Assembly: GCA_963669155.1 (NCBI GenBank)
Contig: OZ022581.1
Coordinates: 1,191,468-1,255,467, forward strand
Length of the DNA: 64,000 nt
Origin: Arbacia lixula
Taxonomy: Eukaryota; Echinodermata; Echinoidea; Arbacioida; Arbaciidae
Direction: 5' to 3'
A program made the position numbers and the translations under genes. Of this stretch, positions 47,208 to 58,395 are shown one piece after another (within the stretch, counting starts at the first letter, position 1; every line of letters starts with the position of its first letter). The notes below the pieces were generated by a model. That model did no database searches and had not been told where the DNA came from. It was given only the letters and a program-made list of their open reading frames with translations.

Positions 47208-47268
<61 letters not shown>

Positions 47269-47339
47269 TGTATGTATGTATGTGTGTATGTGTATGTGTG
47301 TATGTATGTGAGAGAAAGAGAGAGAACAAAAAAAGAGAA

Positions 47340-47383
<44 letters not shown>

Positions 47384-47445
47384 CCAGATGAATATAAAGT
47401 GGTGTGTATATAGAGGGTAAAACAGAGTCTGTCTGTGTGTGTGTG
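47207..47445. repeat. Compound (GT)n / (GA)n microsatellite
   Basis: About 27 GT units, interrupted GT, then a GA tract (47345-47378) and a further GT tract. Confidence 0.95.
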
Positions 47446-47724
47446 TGTGGGTGGGGGCGTAAATGCATTTTGAACCACACTGTTGATATTACAAAGGAGG
47501 GTGAAAAGGAGAAAGGGAATGATTCATGACAAGTTTGAAGATGTAAGGATGGTATGCCTGATTTCTAAAGATAGATTTTAGGGGGAAATATCTTATCTAA
47601 ATAATCATAATGTAATATTTGAATAATTTTGTGCTCACAAATGTATGGTAAATCATTTTAAAAAAGGGATTACCATATTTCGAAGTGTCAACAAATGATT
47701 TGAAGAAAAATGACATTAATATTA

Positions 47725-48150
47725 AATGAGATTTTCACTTTTGGGAAAATTTGGATCTAATGATTTGTGTATCAAATAGTTAATTCAGAACAAAACAATG
47801 GCCGTTGTGCATCACGCATGCCAAACCACACTCTTTTCTACTAAAAACATCATGCATTGTGAATGATATTGTGATGGAAGTGCATGGCGAGGGGATTAAC
47901 ATGTGTGATACACAATGGACACTGTTGAGTTCTGAATTAATATTTTGATACACACATCACATGTTGTTAGGTTCAAGTTTGCCCTAAAGTGAAAGTCTCA
48001 TTAAATATTCGAAGGATTATTTCGAGAGAAGTAATTAATAAAACGACACGAAACCTGTGTGTAAAAAAGATACTCTCTTTGGCTTTATAATGTGTCAATT
48101 TCAGCTTGGTTCGAGTTGTAATTTATTTTTGGATTATATATCAAAAGTGT
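47725..48150. repeat. Foldback repeat, family A, copy 3
   Basis: Starts GAGATTTTCACTTTTGGG and carries TTGGATCTAATGATTTGTGT. The right arm reads CCTAAAGTGAAAGTCTCATT, and the tail matches 3829-4180 and 5197-5462 (TGTGTCAATTTCAGCTT...GAGTT). Confidence 0.6.
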
Positions 48151-48749
48151 CAGTAGATTGCGACTGTAACGCGCAAAGTTTATGCTCACTGGAAAGTTTA
48201 GTAATGTTTAGGTAGGGGGACACCATGTTTTCCAGAGCCTTTTGCTCATCGAATTTTATTTTTAACCCCAGGCCAACCAAGGAGTAGTTATAATTTAGTG
48301 CATTGTTAATTCATTCATGCATTTGTCCTGTCGCTTGACGGATGTGTGTCTTTAAGATGCATTTTCAAAGCGTCTTTGTCATACGCATCGAAATAAACGG
48401 CTGGCTTCTAGTCGTCAGGCAAGCTATATCCCAAGATTAATGATGTTGACCTTGCGGTTTTGTGTATTCTAGGGAGGGCGGTTTACGTAGGGGATATTTA
48501 TCATTGACGGCGATCTTTTTTGATAAAATTGTGAAATTATAGGAAAGACCATAACAAACGAAAAGGTGCCGTTTGTCTTTGTCGGCCCTCTCAAAATAAA
48601 TTCAAGAACATTTTGTTAAAATACAACGTCTTTCATGTGAGCTTTGAATAGATGCCATCGCACTATAATGTTAATGAAAACGAAACATGATACGGATGAT
48701 TTTCCAAATGAGGGAGTGAGAGGAAAACGCACCCCCTTCCGAACAAAAA

Positions 48750-48885
48750 AAACTAAAAAAAAACTATAAAAAAAAAAACTAAAAAAAACTAAAAAAAAAA
48801 ACTAAAAAAAAATAAAAAAAACTAAAAAAAACTAAAAAAAAAAAAAAAAAAAAACCGGAGGGGGGGGGGGGGGGGGCGGTAGGGA
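48750..48885. repeat. A-rich (A7-9CT)n tract followed by a poly-G run
   Basis: Repeated A-runs separated by CT, then a pure A run and about 20 G residues. Length is probably unstable. Confidence 0.9.
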
Positions 48886-49109
48886 TAACTGCATGAAATT
48901 GAGTTAATACGTTGTTTTTTGTGTTTTTGTGTCTTTTTTCATAAAAAGCACCCCCGTAGAAAAAAGCTGGTGACGGCCCTGGGTTGTAAATATAAATGTC
49001 CCTCTGACAAGATTAAAGTAGCAAGTAACAAAAGGATTTTGATTTTAGCTTACACTTCTGTCGTGAGATCTGTGGATATGATATTGAAGAGCGCCACCAG
49101 CCTTACAGC

Positions 49110-49150
49110 AGCAACAACAACAACAACAACAACAGCAGCAGCAGCAGACG
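49110..49150. repeat. (CAA)n(CAG)n repeat just upstream of NOP10
   Basis: About seven CAA units followed by about five CAG units, ending 50 bp before the NOP10 start codon. It probably lies in the 5' leader or promoter. Confidence 0.85.
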
Positions 49151-49199
49151 CTGATTGCAAATCGAACTAACGCTAGTAACGTCCCATCAAATAGCCATC

Positions 49200-49253
49200 A
49201 TGTATCTGATGTATTATCTCAACGAATCTGGAGATCGTGTTTACACGTTACAG
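49200..49253 (+). CDS. NOP10: NOP10 exon 1 (coding part)
   Basis: 18 codons from ATG to CAG, donor GTAATT, phase 0. The start is fixed by homology to the conserved N terminus. Confidence 0.95.
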
Positions 49254-51110
49254 GTAATTTTTCAGGCATAGTACTTCTCATTTTTACATATATACATTTT
49301 TTTACAATACTTTTCCCACAGCAAATGTGCACGAGTGGGTCAATGTCTGACTGTGTAGCCGAGACTGAAGTATGCAGCTGTACTATGGACGCACGTGCGC
49401 CAGTGCGACTGCACGATGACGGTGACGTTTCATTAGGAACTCACGCTAACTTAGTCTTAATCATATGATGACAAACCGTTTCTCGAAGAGAATACTAACT
49501 CAGATATTAGTGACATCTCGTGTATCAATACAGGATCAGAATATTCAGACCAATTGTTTTGACTTATGATGCATATGACCAGGCTTCCTCACAAAACAAG
49601 CGAAAGCACGGCAATAATTGCTGTGCTTTTGCGAGGCTAGAAGTAGACTAGACAAGAACAACCATTTCATTTGGGACATTCTTAAATTGAAATGTCATTT
49701 TTTTGACATACCCCCCGACGAGAAAAGGTAGATAACCCATACGGGCTATTTGGCGAAGGACGTTTGCCACCGGTACGTTCTAGCCAGAAGTCTGTAGAAA
49801 AACGGTTGTCAGGAGACAGGACATGTTGACAATTTTTTTAAATGTGTTTGGGTGAAGTAGTCTAGACTTCTAGAACTATATTCTATTGCTTAAAATAATG
49901 CCAATGGCAATGATTATTCCATGCCATGGCTTGATATATTTGCTAAATGGATCCATTAATTTTCTCATATATTTTCCATATTGGTCAAATTTGTGTTGAA
50001 ATAGGCCTAGGCCTACATCTATACCATCCATCAATGCTATTGCTAGTGAGCTAGTCTAATTAGCATTATGCAAACATGCCAGTCTTAGAATAACATGTAT
50101 AACTGAACATTTTTATGAAAGGAAATTAATGCATTTGATATTCACAAAAGATAGCACATATTGATAATCTATCATGATAGAAAAAATGATTAACTTAATG
50201 AGTTGCTCGAATGATACTCAATTATTATCATAAATCTTTCAAAACTTACTTGTGAATTCCGTCTTCAATGAGTGTTTATTAAAGTCCCTTTTTCAGATCA
50301 CCACAAAACCATCGAAACATTGGCAAAACATATAGAGAACTGTTAGCAAGCTCTATATTCACAATTTGAAACTGATACGGAGTGTAAAATTCAAATAATG
50401 CACGTAAACAACGTCTGATAAATAGTCTTTACCTCGGGCTCTTAGCAGTTTGTGTTGTAATATCTGCTTTATTGATTAGTCTGTTCATTAAATTATAAAA
50501 CACATCATGAAAAAAAATGTTCTATGGAAGGAATCATCTCCAAAGTTTGGTAGTTACTCATAAAATTAGGATTTCATATTCGTAATAACCACATAGATAC
50601 TGTAACAAAGACTAATACTTTTTTCGTAGTACGAAAAAAGTCGGTTTGAAATTTAACGGCTGAAATTTTTTACATGTACAGAAAGCCTCAACATGCTTTA
50701 TTCTTAGAAACGGTCTTGAATCACACTTTCTTCAATTTACGATCGTGATCGAAAATTTCAAATTTTAAGCTTGCAAAAGGGACGGACAATCTTTAAGGTG
50801 TTTATTTTCATCATTGCAGAAACTGGATCCAAAGGGGAAACCTACCATCTCGGCACATCCAGGTGAGTTACAATTTAACTCTGATGCAAGTGCCTCAAAA
50901 TATATTTGTACCAAGATGGTCATCAAAGACTGAAATTGAGGATAAACAAGCACATTTTAGAGAAAAAACGCTTAAGAACTCACCATATTTGCCTCAATTT
51001 TCACTGAAACTCTTGCATTTTGTCGTGTGATATGGAAATACACAGCAATGTGGGCACCCAACCTGTAATAACATGCATTGAGCAGAAATATGTTTTTTTT
51101 TTTTTTTTTT

Positions 51111-51141
<31 letters not shown>

Positions 51142-52593
51142 GCGGGGGGGGGGGGGCAGTTTCCAGGATAGGGGCCTGTTTGTGGACCACTATAAAACAA
51201 TCCATCATGTAGCAAATATGATGAGCCACAGAACAGAAGAAAATGGCCTGAGTGAGATTCACAAATTATGGTAATTGATTAACCTTCCTGAAGCGGTCAG
51301 CATAATGAGGCGGTCAGTATAATAAGGGAGATGGTCAGTTCAATGCGGCGCTGCTCGACTCTATGGAGTAGCGAGTCACAGGTGTGTCATTAACTGCCAT
51401 GTCCAAAGTCAGTCACAATATTTTCATCATGATGAGATGATTACCGGTACAGTACTTCCTGGTTATCCTGACAAATAAGAAATGGACCCATGGTCATATG
51501 AGGACAACACTCCTTTGCTTATGGGTCACATAGACTTAACCACTACGATCCTGTACTATAAAGCTCAGTGTTGACTACAAATATAAGCATATCATTAACA
51601 TTTAAAAAAAGGAATTGCCTGTACTGTAATCATTTCATTTTCCATTATGAATAATATGTACATGTACGTATAAAGGGAGAGCTATGTGGCTCAATTCTCC
51701 CTATCGCGTATAGCTCACCGAATCTGAACGCGTGTGGCGCTCTTATTTTTTTACCTCTAATTCTTGGGATATGAACTTCCGGTCCACGAACATTCTTTAG
51801 CCATCGTCTTCCTTGTATCTTATAAACTTCCGGTCCACGAACATTCTTTAGCCATCGTCTTGCTTGTATCTTATGAACTTCCGGTCCACGAACATTCTTT
51901 AGCCATCGTCTTGCTTGTGTCTTTTCATTCTTTCATTAGTCCATCCACAATCAATTTTGAGGTAGGCAAAAACATCGCCGTGAGCGATTGGTGGTATTTT
52001 TTTTCCCAAGTCCTTCGTCCATGTGTATGAAGAGGTATTAATATTACAAGGTTTACGAGGGTTGAAATTACAGATTCTATGCGGTATTGCGTGAATTGAA
52101 TACATACCAATTTCTTACTGGAAGTATACGTCTCAAGAGCAATGGATCAGATTTCGGTATCGCGAGGTGATATCGCTTGATATCGGCTATATGCGATAGG
52201 GAGAATTGGTAGAGAGTTTGTCTCTCAATAGGAAGGCCATGGGTTCCACACAAGTCCTTGTAAAAGACTGTGTGTCTTTGTTAAGTGGCATACAAAATAA
52301 TGCTAATAATAATGATAATAATGAATAATATTTATATCACAATTTACATTTTAATCAAAATGCTTTACATATAACAATTGAACAAAATTAGACAAAGAAA
52401 AATGAAATGATCAAACGTAATATATAAGATTAATTAATGTTACAATTTAAGATAGTGATGTAATTATACATTTGTAAACATTGCCTCGTTTGCAGCACGG
52501 TTCTCCCCGGATGACAAGTACTCCCGGCAGAGAGTGACCATCAAGAAGCGCTTCGGTCAGCTGCTCACACAGACGCCAACACCGGTGTACTGA
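49200..52593 (+). CDS. NOP10: NOP10, H/ACA ribonucleoprotein complex subunit (complete, three coding exons)
   Basis: Exons 49200-49253, 50820-50862 and 52496-52593 join in phase to a 64-residue protein, the same length as human NOP10. The N terminus [18 protein letters not shown] compares with human MFLQYYLNEQGDRVYTLK. The core [19 protein letters not shown] is nearly identical, followed by [18 protein letters not shown]. Arg 34, mutated in human dyskeratosis congenita, is conserved. NOP10 binds dyskerin with NHP2 and GAR1 in nucleolar H/ACA snoRNPs (rRNA pseudouridylation) and telomerase RNP. Introns follow GT-AG. A 94-bp tandem array begins within ten bases of the stop codon. Confidence 0.97.
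49254..50819. other. NOP10 intron 1 (1.6 kb)
   Basis: AT-rich, nothing recognised. Confidence 0.7.
50820..50862 (+). CDS. NOP10: NOP10 exon 2
   Basis: 43 bp, acceptor CATTGCAG, donor GTGAGT. It encodes [14 protein letters not shown] and one base of the alanine codon completed in exon 3. Confidence 0.95.
51089..51157. repeat. Poly-T run followed by poly-G run
   Basis: About 30 T then about 36 mostly G residues, broken by a single C. Strong quadruplex potential on the + strand. Confidence 0.95.
51768..51920. repeat. Three-copy tandem repeat, period 51 bp
   Basis: AACTTCCGGTCCACGAACAT starts at 51774, 51825 and 51876. The period is a multiple of three, so an open frame with a 17-residue repeat appears ([11 protein letters not shown]), but there is no other sign of coding. 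Confidence 0.9.
52160..52300 (+). mobile_element. Possible degenerate tRNA-derived SINE
   Basis: GAATTGGTAGAGAGTTTG resembles an A-box region and CCATGGGTTCCACACAAG a decayed B-box. An AAT-rich tail follows. Weak. Confidence 0.3.
52496..52593 (+). CDS. NOP10: NOP10 exon 3 with stop
   Basis: Acceptor GTTTGCAG. Encodes [20 protein letters not shown] and the tail [11 protein letters not shown], then TGA at 52591-52593. Confidence 0.96.
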
Positions 52594-52597
52594 TGGT

Positions 52598-53186
52598 CAG
52601 TGTCCATCATGAAATATGAACTCGCTGCAGAGATGACACCAACAGACACTAACGATAGTCGACTCATGTTTACCGGTCCTACAATCCCTGTCAGCGTCCA
52701 TCATATAATATGAACTCGCTGTAGAGATGACACCAACAGACACTAACGCTGGTTGACTCATGTTCACCGGTCCTACAATCCCTGTCAGCGTCCATCATAT
52801 AATATGAACTCGCTGTAGAGATGACACCAACAGACACTAACACTGGTCGACTCATGTTCACCGGTCCTACAATCCCTGTCAGCGTCCATCATATAATATG
52901 AACTCGCTTTAGAGATGACACCAACAGACACTAACGCTGGTCGACTCATGTTCACCGGTCCTACAATCCCTGTCAGCGTCCATCATATAATATGAACTCA
53001 CTGTAGAGATGACACCAACAGACACTAACGCTGGTTGACTCATGTTCACCGGTCCTACAATCCCTGTCAGCATCCATCATATAATATGAACTCATTGTAG
53101 AGATGACACCAACAGACACTAACGCGGGTTGACTCATGTTCTACGGTCCAATGGTTCAACTCATGTTCAAATCCTACAATCCCTGT
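52598..53186. repeat. Minisatellite, six copies of a 94-bp unit, abutting the NOP10 stop codon
   Basis: The motif GTCCATCAT recurs at a strict 94-bp spacing (units start near 52601, 52695, 52789, 52883, 52977 and 53071). Each unit carries GAGATGACACCAACAGACAC and CACCGGTCCTACAATCCCTG. The first unit is the most divergent and the last decays after about 53150. Confidence 0.96.
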
Positions 53187-54374
53187 GTCTATGACATCAA
53201 AATGTGAACAGAGTCTTGCAGGTAATGTTGAGTCGTCCATTTTGAAGAAAAGATGTTATTCTCATGAATCAGGATGAGAAGTAATGTTTTAAGACATATC
53301 AGCTGAAGAGATAAAAGTGTGTATTCTTCAGTGGGAAAACCTGTTATCCAGAAGTCAGCTTAGTGTCTGCATCATTCCTTGATTTTTTCCTGTCTTCAAA
53401 ATAATGTGGTTGATTTTTTTTTCTCATACCAATGACCCCCTGAAAGTCAACTCCCTTGTGGTAAAATGGGCCAATTTGCACTGTGTATGGCATTAAGTGG
53501 CATACAATTACAGGCAGATACTAATAATCTAGAAGTTGAAAATATGAACTATTTTTAACTCTTTTTATGCTGTAGATGTCTTAATGATGTGAACAGGCCA
53601 GGCAGTAGTATGTCGTATAGTCTGCCATATTTTTTCATCTCTGAGTCCACCTTACAGCTTTGGGCAATGTCCAATTTAATTGCAAGTTAAGTGTTCAAAG
53701 AATGTGTAGTTGCAGAGGATCAGACGATAGATTCCACTGATACAGCATGTTGTAAGAATTATGTTTTTCGTCGTCACTTTAAGATGAAGAGGTAATGTGA
53801 AAACAAACAATTAAAATGCTAGATTATGCAACCATGTCTTGATTTTGAGATGCCAAGATTAGTGGTTTTAATTTGTGACTTTTGCTCATGTATGCAAAAT
53901 ATCTGACCTTTTGTCATAAAAATCCATGAAGTTTGTTTTCTTTTTTTTCATTTGATTCCAGTTCCTATGGTTCAAATTATCCTTATCATTTCAAGGTGGT
54001 GCATCCCTTTTGCTACCCTAAAATGTAAGTTATATGAATTGTGTACACACAGGACAGATGCCAAGTCAACCCCAACTGTACTTGTCATTTAAAAAGAAGC
54101 TGAACATGAGATGGAAAAAGGGAAAAATACATGTAAATGTCATCTATTTTTCAAAATTATTTAAATGTTTGGTTACAGATATGTATTAATATTCTGCAAA
54201 CCGGGGCTTCATTGTCAAGTTTTGTCTGTGAATGGAACACACATCCTTTTGTTTTAAACCTGCATTTAGTATGGTATGTTTTACAGGAAAATATCAAACA
54301 TGTGTAATTCTACCTTAAAGAGAATATATACAGATAGCCAGGATTCATGGGTATTACTACTGTGAGCCATGTGC

Positions 54375-54595
54375 TGGGGCCGTATCACAAAGGCCTACAA
54401 TTATTTGTACGATCGATAGATTAATCGTACGATCAGTAAATCTGTATCACATAGAACCGACGATCAATATCGATAACTTGCAATTGATATTGATCATAGC
54501 TTGTGTGGATCGATCGTAACTATGCGATTGATTGCAGAATCATGCATAGGCTTGGACTTACAATAGATAACAGTGATGATTTGTGATACGGTGAG
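54375..54595. mobile_element. MITE, family F (GGGCCGTATCACAAA ends)
   Basis: GGGCCGTATCACAAAGG at the left and TTTGTGATACGGTG at the right are inverted. The interior has several GATCGAT and TATCGAT words. About 220 bp, non-coding. Confidence 0.7.
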
Positions 54596-54644
54596 TTGCA
54601 ATAGATAGCAACTCACCCTTTGCCCCTGGGGCTACCCACAGGGC

Positions 54645-54926
54645 CCTGGGGCCATATTCATGAAACCTTACTAGCCTGGAGGGTGTTTCACCAAGCTGTT
54701 CGTAAGTTACGAACGACTGGTGATCCCTTATTTTGCTAAATGCCTTTCCACACTTTGTTCATGGAGAATCTGATTTAGCGCAAGATGAGATCACCAGTCA
54801 TTCGTAACTCACAAACAGCTTGGTGAAACATCCCCCTGGTTAGTTACTGTACTAACAATGCATCTAACGGAATGCATTTTAGCAAGTAACTAGGCTTAGT
54901 AAGGTTTTATGAATATGGCCCCTGGG
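54645..54926. mobile_element. MITE, family D, interrupted by another MITE
   Basis: Outer ends GGGGCCATATTCATGAAACC and TTTTATGAATATGGCCCC match the family D copy at 25397-25510. The sequence CTAGCCTGG / TTAGTTACT is split by a 155-bp insert. Without the insert and one target copy the element would be about 122 bp, near the 114 bp of the other copy. Confidence 0.85.
54680..54834. mobile_element. MITE, family G, nested inside family D
   Basis: 155 bp with long inverted ends: GTGTTTCACCAAGCTGTTCG at the left and CAAACAGCTTGGTGAAACAT at the right, extending to ACTGGTGAT / ATCACCAGT. It is flanked by a 5-bp duplication CCTGG (54675-54679 and 54835-54839). Non-coding. Confidence 0.85.
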
Positions 54927-55045
54927 CTTCTAGTATGCAGTGTACAGGCAAGGTTGAGCAGACAACAAACCAGCTCACTTCCTTCCTGGATGAATTTATT
55001 TTGTGAGCCTTCTGATAGGAAGGCTGTGTTGCACATTATTTATGT

Positions 55046-55278
55046 TACACTACAGCTCAAAGGAATTGGCATAGGGAAAGGGAAAGGGAAGAAAGGGAAG
55101 GAGCTGCAGTTTTACAATGCGGTATATTTTGTCCAGTTCAGCATGAAACAAGATGCTTTAGCCTAAAAAGCATCATGTTTCATGCTGAACTGGACAAAAT
55201 ATATACAGTACAGTGGTTTAAAACTGCGGTTCCTTCCCTTTCCCTTTCCCTATGCCAATTCCTTTGAGCTGTAGTGTA
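55046..55278. mobile_element. Foldback MITE with long arms (TACACTACAGCTCAAAGG ends)
   Basis: 233 bp. The left arm TACACTACAGCTCAAAGGAA is inverted at the right end (TTCCTTTGAGCTGTAGTGTA). The arms include GGGAAA runs and ATTTTGTCCAGTTCAGCATG, and the centre is near 55168. Confidence 0.88.
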
Positions 55279-56189
55279 CATCAAACAGGAGTGGATAATA
55301 ACAACTGTCTCTCCCTCCAAAGAAGAAACACAATTTCTCATCAAGCTGCTAATACAATGAAGTGTGAATTACCATATTTTGCTCATCAGAATCATACATG
55401 CAGTACAGTGATATCATGATTCTCCTTAAAAAAAAACTAAAAAGCATTGCTTCCTCTATAGTGAAACCGATCTTGGTTCATTACATGTTCAATTTGATTT
55501 CAATTTTCAAATATGTTGGTTTTACCCTGTCATAATTAATTTTAAAAACTAATACAGTGTTCAAGTTTGTTTGAAGAGAAGTAATATACTAGGTTTTCAA
55601 GTAATAACTCACTGTTTATTGTTGTTTTGGCTCGTGTGAACTAACAACTTGTATGATTTGGTGCATTATGTCAATGTACATTCATATTTTCTCTTTTTCT
55701 CTTGAGGTCTTTGCCGTGAGGGGTCAATTTTCCTCTTCTTTTTTTTTGCCTCATCAACGTGGACAGGGATAGTTTTTCACTTCTCATGAAAAGGGTTGTA
55801 AAGTTATGATTGTAGAATTTCATACACGTTGTAGTTAGTGTAAACTGCTCATTCCTGCTGAGTTTCATGACTTCTGGAAATGTCTTAAATCCACATTTTT
55901 TAAATATTTTTGTTGCATAACTTGAGAAAACCTTGTGAAAGCAAACTTCACAAAATTAGTTCAATGATAATATATGACGGGACAATTTAGTGATTACATT
56001 TTTGGTCACATAGGTCACAGGTCAAGGTCAAATCCTAAATAAAATCAAACAAATTTTGGAGAATTATGCGACTATGATATGGGTCTGATAGGTCAATGAT
56101 TATAAGTCAAGGTCTGGGGTCAAATCGTTAAATTTCTCGATTCTTTCCGCCTGTGCGTTAGGGGTTAGTGGTTTGAGCATGGTATAAGC

Positions 56190-56502
56190 GTATGTGTATG
56201 CGTGTGTGTGCGCGTGCGTGTGTGTGTATGTGCGTGCGTGTTTGTGTTCGTATGTGTGTTTATGCGTATGTGTATGCGTGCGTGTGGTTATATGTGTGCG
56301 TGTGTGTGTTTGTGCGTATTTGTGCACGTGTGTGAGATGGCAAGTGGGAGAGGTATATGTGTTTGTGTGTGTGTGTGCGTGTTTCCGCTTTCACCCTACC
56401 ATCTTCACTGTCAACCCCCACCTCACTTCCTTCCCCTACGCCCATTCTCCTACATCGTCGTCTCCAGCCGCATCTTCCATCTCTCCGTTTGGTCTCCGCC
56501 TA

Positions 56503-56596
<94 letters not shown>
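56190..56596. repeat. GT-rich then CT microsatellites
   Basis: Interrupted GT/GC tract (about 56195-56390) and (CT)n (about 56503-56595). Confidence 0.95.
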
Positions 56597-56598
<2 letters not shown>

Positions 56599-56611
56599 TT
56601 TTAACCCCATG

Positions 56612-56755
56612 GTCATGTTTATTATTGTAACTTATCATCAATAGTAACTACTATGGGAACAACAAAAGGAGCTCTCATTGTTGCACATGTTACCATGATA
56701 GTACATGTAGTTGCCACTTACCATTGATGCTAAGTTACACAAATTGAAACCCTTA
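56612..56755. mobile_element. Degenerate MITE, family E
   Basis: TGTAACTTATCATCAATAGT at the left and ACCATTGATGCTAAGTTACA at the right are inverted, like the element at 26761-26919. Confidence 0.6.
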
Positions 56756-56867
56756 TTATAGTCTCCCTTTCTCGTATTCATTCGTGTAAGGACCTATTTC
56801 GGATTCCTCATTTTTCAAATCTATCTCTTTTTTCTCTCCTTTGCCCCTCCTCCCTCACCTTCCTTGT

Positions 56868-57350
56868 AAAAGGGAAAGTCCAACTTGAAATTAAGTTGAT
56901 GTCAATAAAAGCAGAAACATGAAAGAAACATGAAGGTTTGATGAACATCCATCAAAGGATAAGATAGTTACGATTGTTTAAAAAATTGATTTTATGACGT
57001 CACGTGTGATATGCTCTCCCTTAATTATATTGTGTAGCAAAAAAATTGTGAGTGTCGATTTACTCAACAGGATATGCATGAATTCATCTGTGCATTTGAT
57101 TCATTATTAGAAACACGTTACACGCATATCTCTGAAAAAAAATTATCCCTTCATCAAAAACAGAAAAGACCAATATATTGCATCACACACCTGAAACAGC
57201 ACACGACATAATGGGAGAGCAACTCGCACGTGACGTCACACCATGTTAAAAGATCATAACTTTCTTATCCTTTGACGGATTTTCGTCAAACCTTCAAAAT
57301 TATGTTTCTGCTTTCAATGAACCCATTTTAACTTCAGGGTATTCTTGCAA
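56868..57350. mobile_element. MITE, family H (AAAGGGAAAGTCCAAC end), about 480 bp
   Basis: Left arm TGTCAATAAAAGCAGAAACA and AAGGTTTGATGAACATCC; right arm CGTCAAACCTTCAAAATTAT and GTTTCTGCTTTCAATGAACC. A second, shorter copy is at 60930-61147. Confidence 0.75.
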
Positions 57351-58189
57351 CCTCGCTCGACCTTATTAGATACGGTACATTGACAACCTCTCGACTTATT
57401 GAAATGGTACGAAGCACTACTTTATTTGGTATAATATCAAACTGATTATTATGCTAACACGAGTATGTCAATTACAAAAATGTCATAGTTCATCACGTTT
57501 TGTGCTGTGCATGCAGTAATGCAATGCAGAAACATATGGAAATAGATTTGTGTTTATTCTTTGCCTAGTCTGGTTGCGTCTGTTCTGTCGTTGACTTGAT
57601 GTTTTGACTTCTTACGATGATAATGATTATAATCAGCAGAGGGCGACAGAGAGAATCCAACATCTTTGACGTGTGAATCATGAGAGGTATACCGCCCTCT
57701 CCGCTTGTTTCAAGACATGCAACACTTTCTGAAATTATTTAAAATCCAAAATTTTACTTTTAAGTTAGAACTATTACAGGTCACTGTTTACGATTGTGAA
57801 AGGTCTTTATTTGATTTGCTTGTGGAAGTTAAAATAATATCATTATCAATAATTACATGCACCTTTATCAATAAATCTTAAACACCTAATTAACATTTAA
57901 CACTATTGTATAATTTGCACCCTTGAATAAAAAAACCCAGACGTTTGCCTACAATATAAAACATGTCTACTATACATCCCTAGTGTTACAATCTACAGCT
58001 AAAGCAACTACGCAAAACGACTCTCCTTCCTTATGTTATTCCTGTTTTCCGACAAAACTCGGTGGCCCCTCGAGGCATGTTTGGAATAAACTACATTTTC
58101 TATCGCATTCATTACAAGAAAAAGTAGGAACATTCGTTTCGAGAAATCGTATCGAGGTCGTTTTTTTTTTTCAAAGTGTATCTTCCCTT

Positions 58190-58395
58190 TTACTTGGCGT
58201 AAACATAATAGAAGGAGCCGTTCCATGTGTACTTATTTCTCGCCCACAGGTCAGCGTGCGCGCTGGCCCCGGTGGCGCGCGGCCCGAAGTACAGCGATTG
58301 GAAGAAGAACCGTTCAGAGCTCCCCCCGACTGCAGGCAGGCCGCCTCCTTGCCCGCACTTACTACTGCTGCCCGCAGAACAGGTTACCCGATCAA
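58190..58395 (-). CDS. Secreted-protein exon 5 (C terminus)
   Basis: 206 bp. The acceptor is CCTTTCATTTTCTCAG on the minus strand. The first two bases complete a valine codon begun in exon 4. It encodes DRVTCSAGSSSKCGQGGGLP, then ERFFFQSLYFGPRATGASAH and ADLWARNKYTWNGSFYYVYA, then K and TAA at 58190-58192. Much more GC-rich than its surroundings. The plus-strand open frames across it are antisense. Confidence 0.8.

Larger units (their letters stand above)
41954..49199. other. Intergenic stretch between the receptor and NOP10
   Basis: No gene recognised. ATTAAA at 42006-42011 is a possible receptor polyadenylation signal. It contains a 40-bp hairpin (42434-42473), a family B MITE (42786-42930), a 224-bp duplication with G and C runs (42986-43452), a 249-bp MITE (43501-43749), a G run (46811-46829), GT/GA repeats (47207-47445), family A copy 3 (47725-48150) and an A-rich then G-rich tract (48750-48885). 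Confidence 0.65.
50863..52495. other. NOP10 intron 2 (1.6 kb)
   Basis: Contains a poly-T/poly-G run (51089-51157), a 51-bp tandem repeat (51768-51920), a weak tRNA-like SINE remnant (about 52160-52300) and an AAT-rich stretch. No gene. Confidence 0.75.
52594..58189. other. NOP10 downstream and intergenic stretch
   Basis: No gene recognised. It starts with the 94-bp array (52598-53186). Most of 53200-54370 is unique AT-rich sequence that probably includes the NOP10 3' UTR. A MITE cluster lies at 54375-55278, microsatellites at 56190-56596, and further MITE copies at 56612-56755 and 56868-57350. Confidence 0.65.

Noticed and set aside
52598-53186. CRISPR-like array
   Set aside because: Contiguous 94-bp tandem repeats without unique spacers, in a eukaryotic 3' region.
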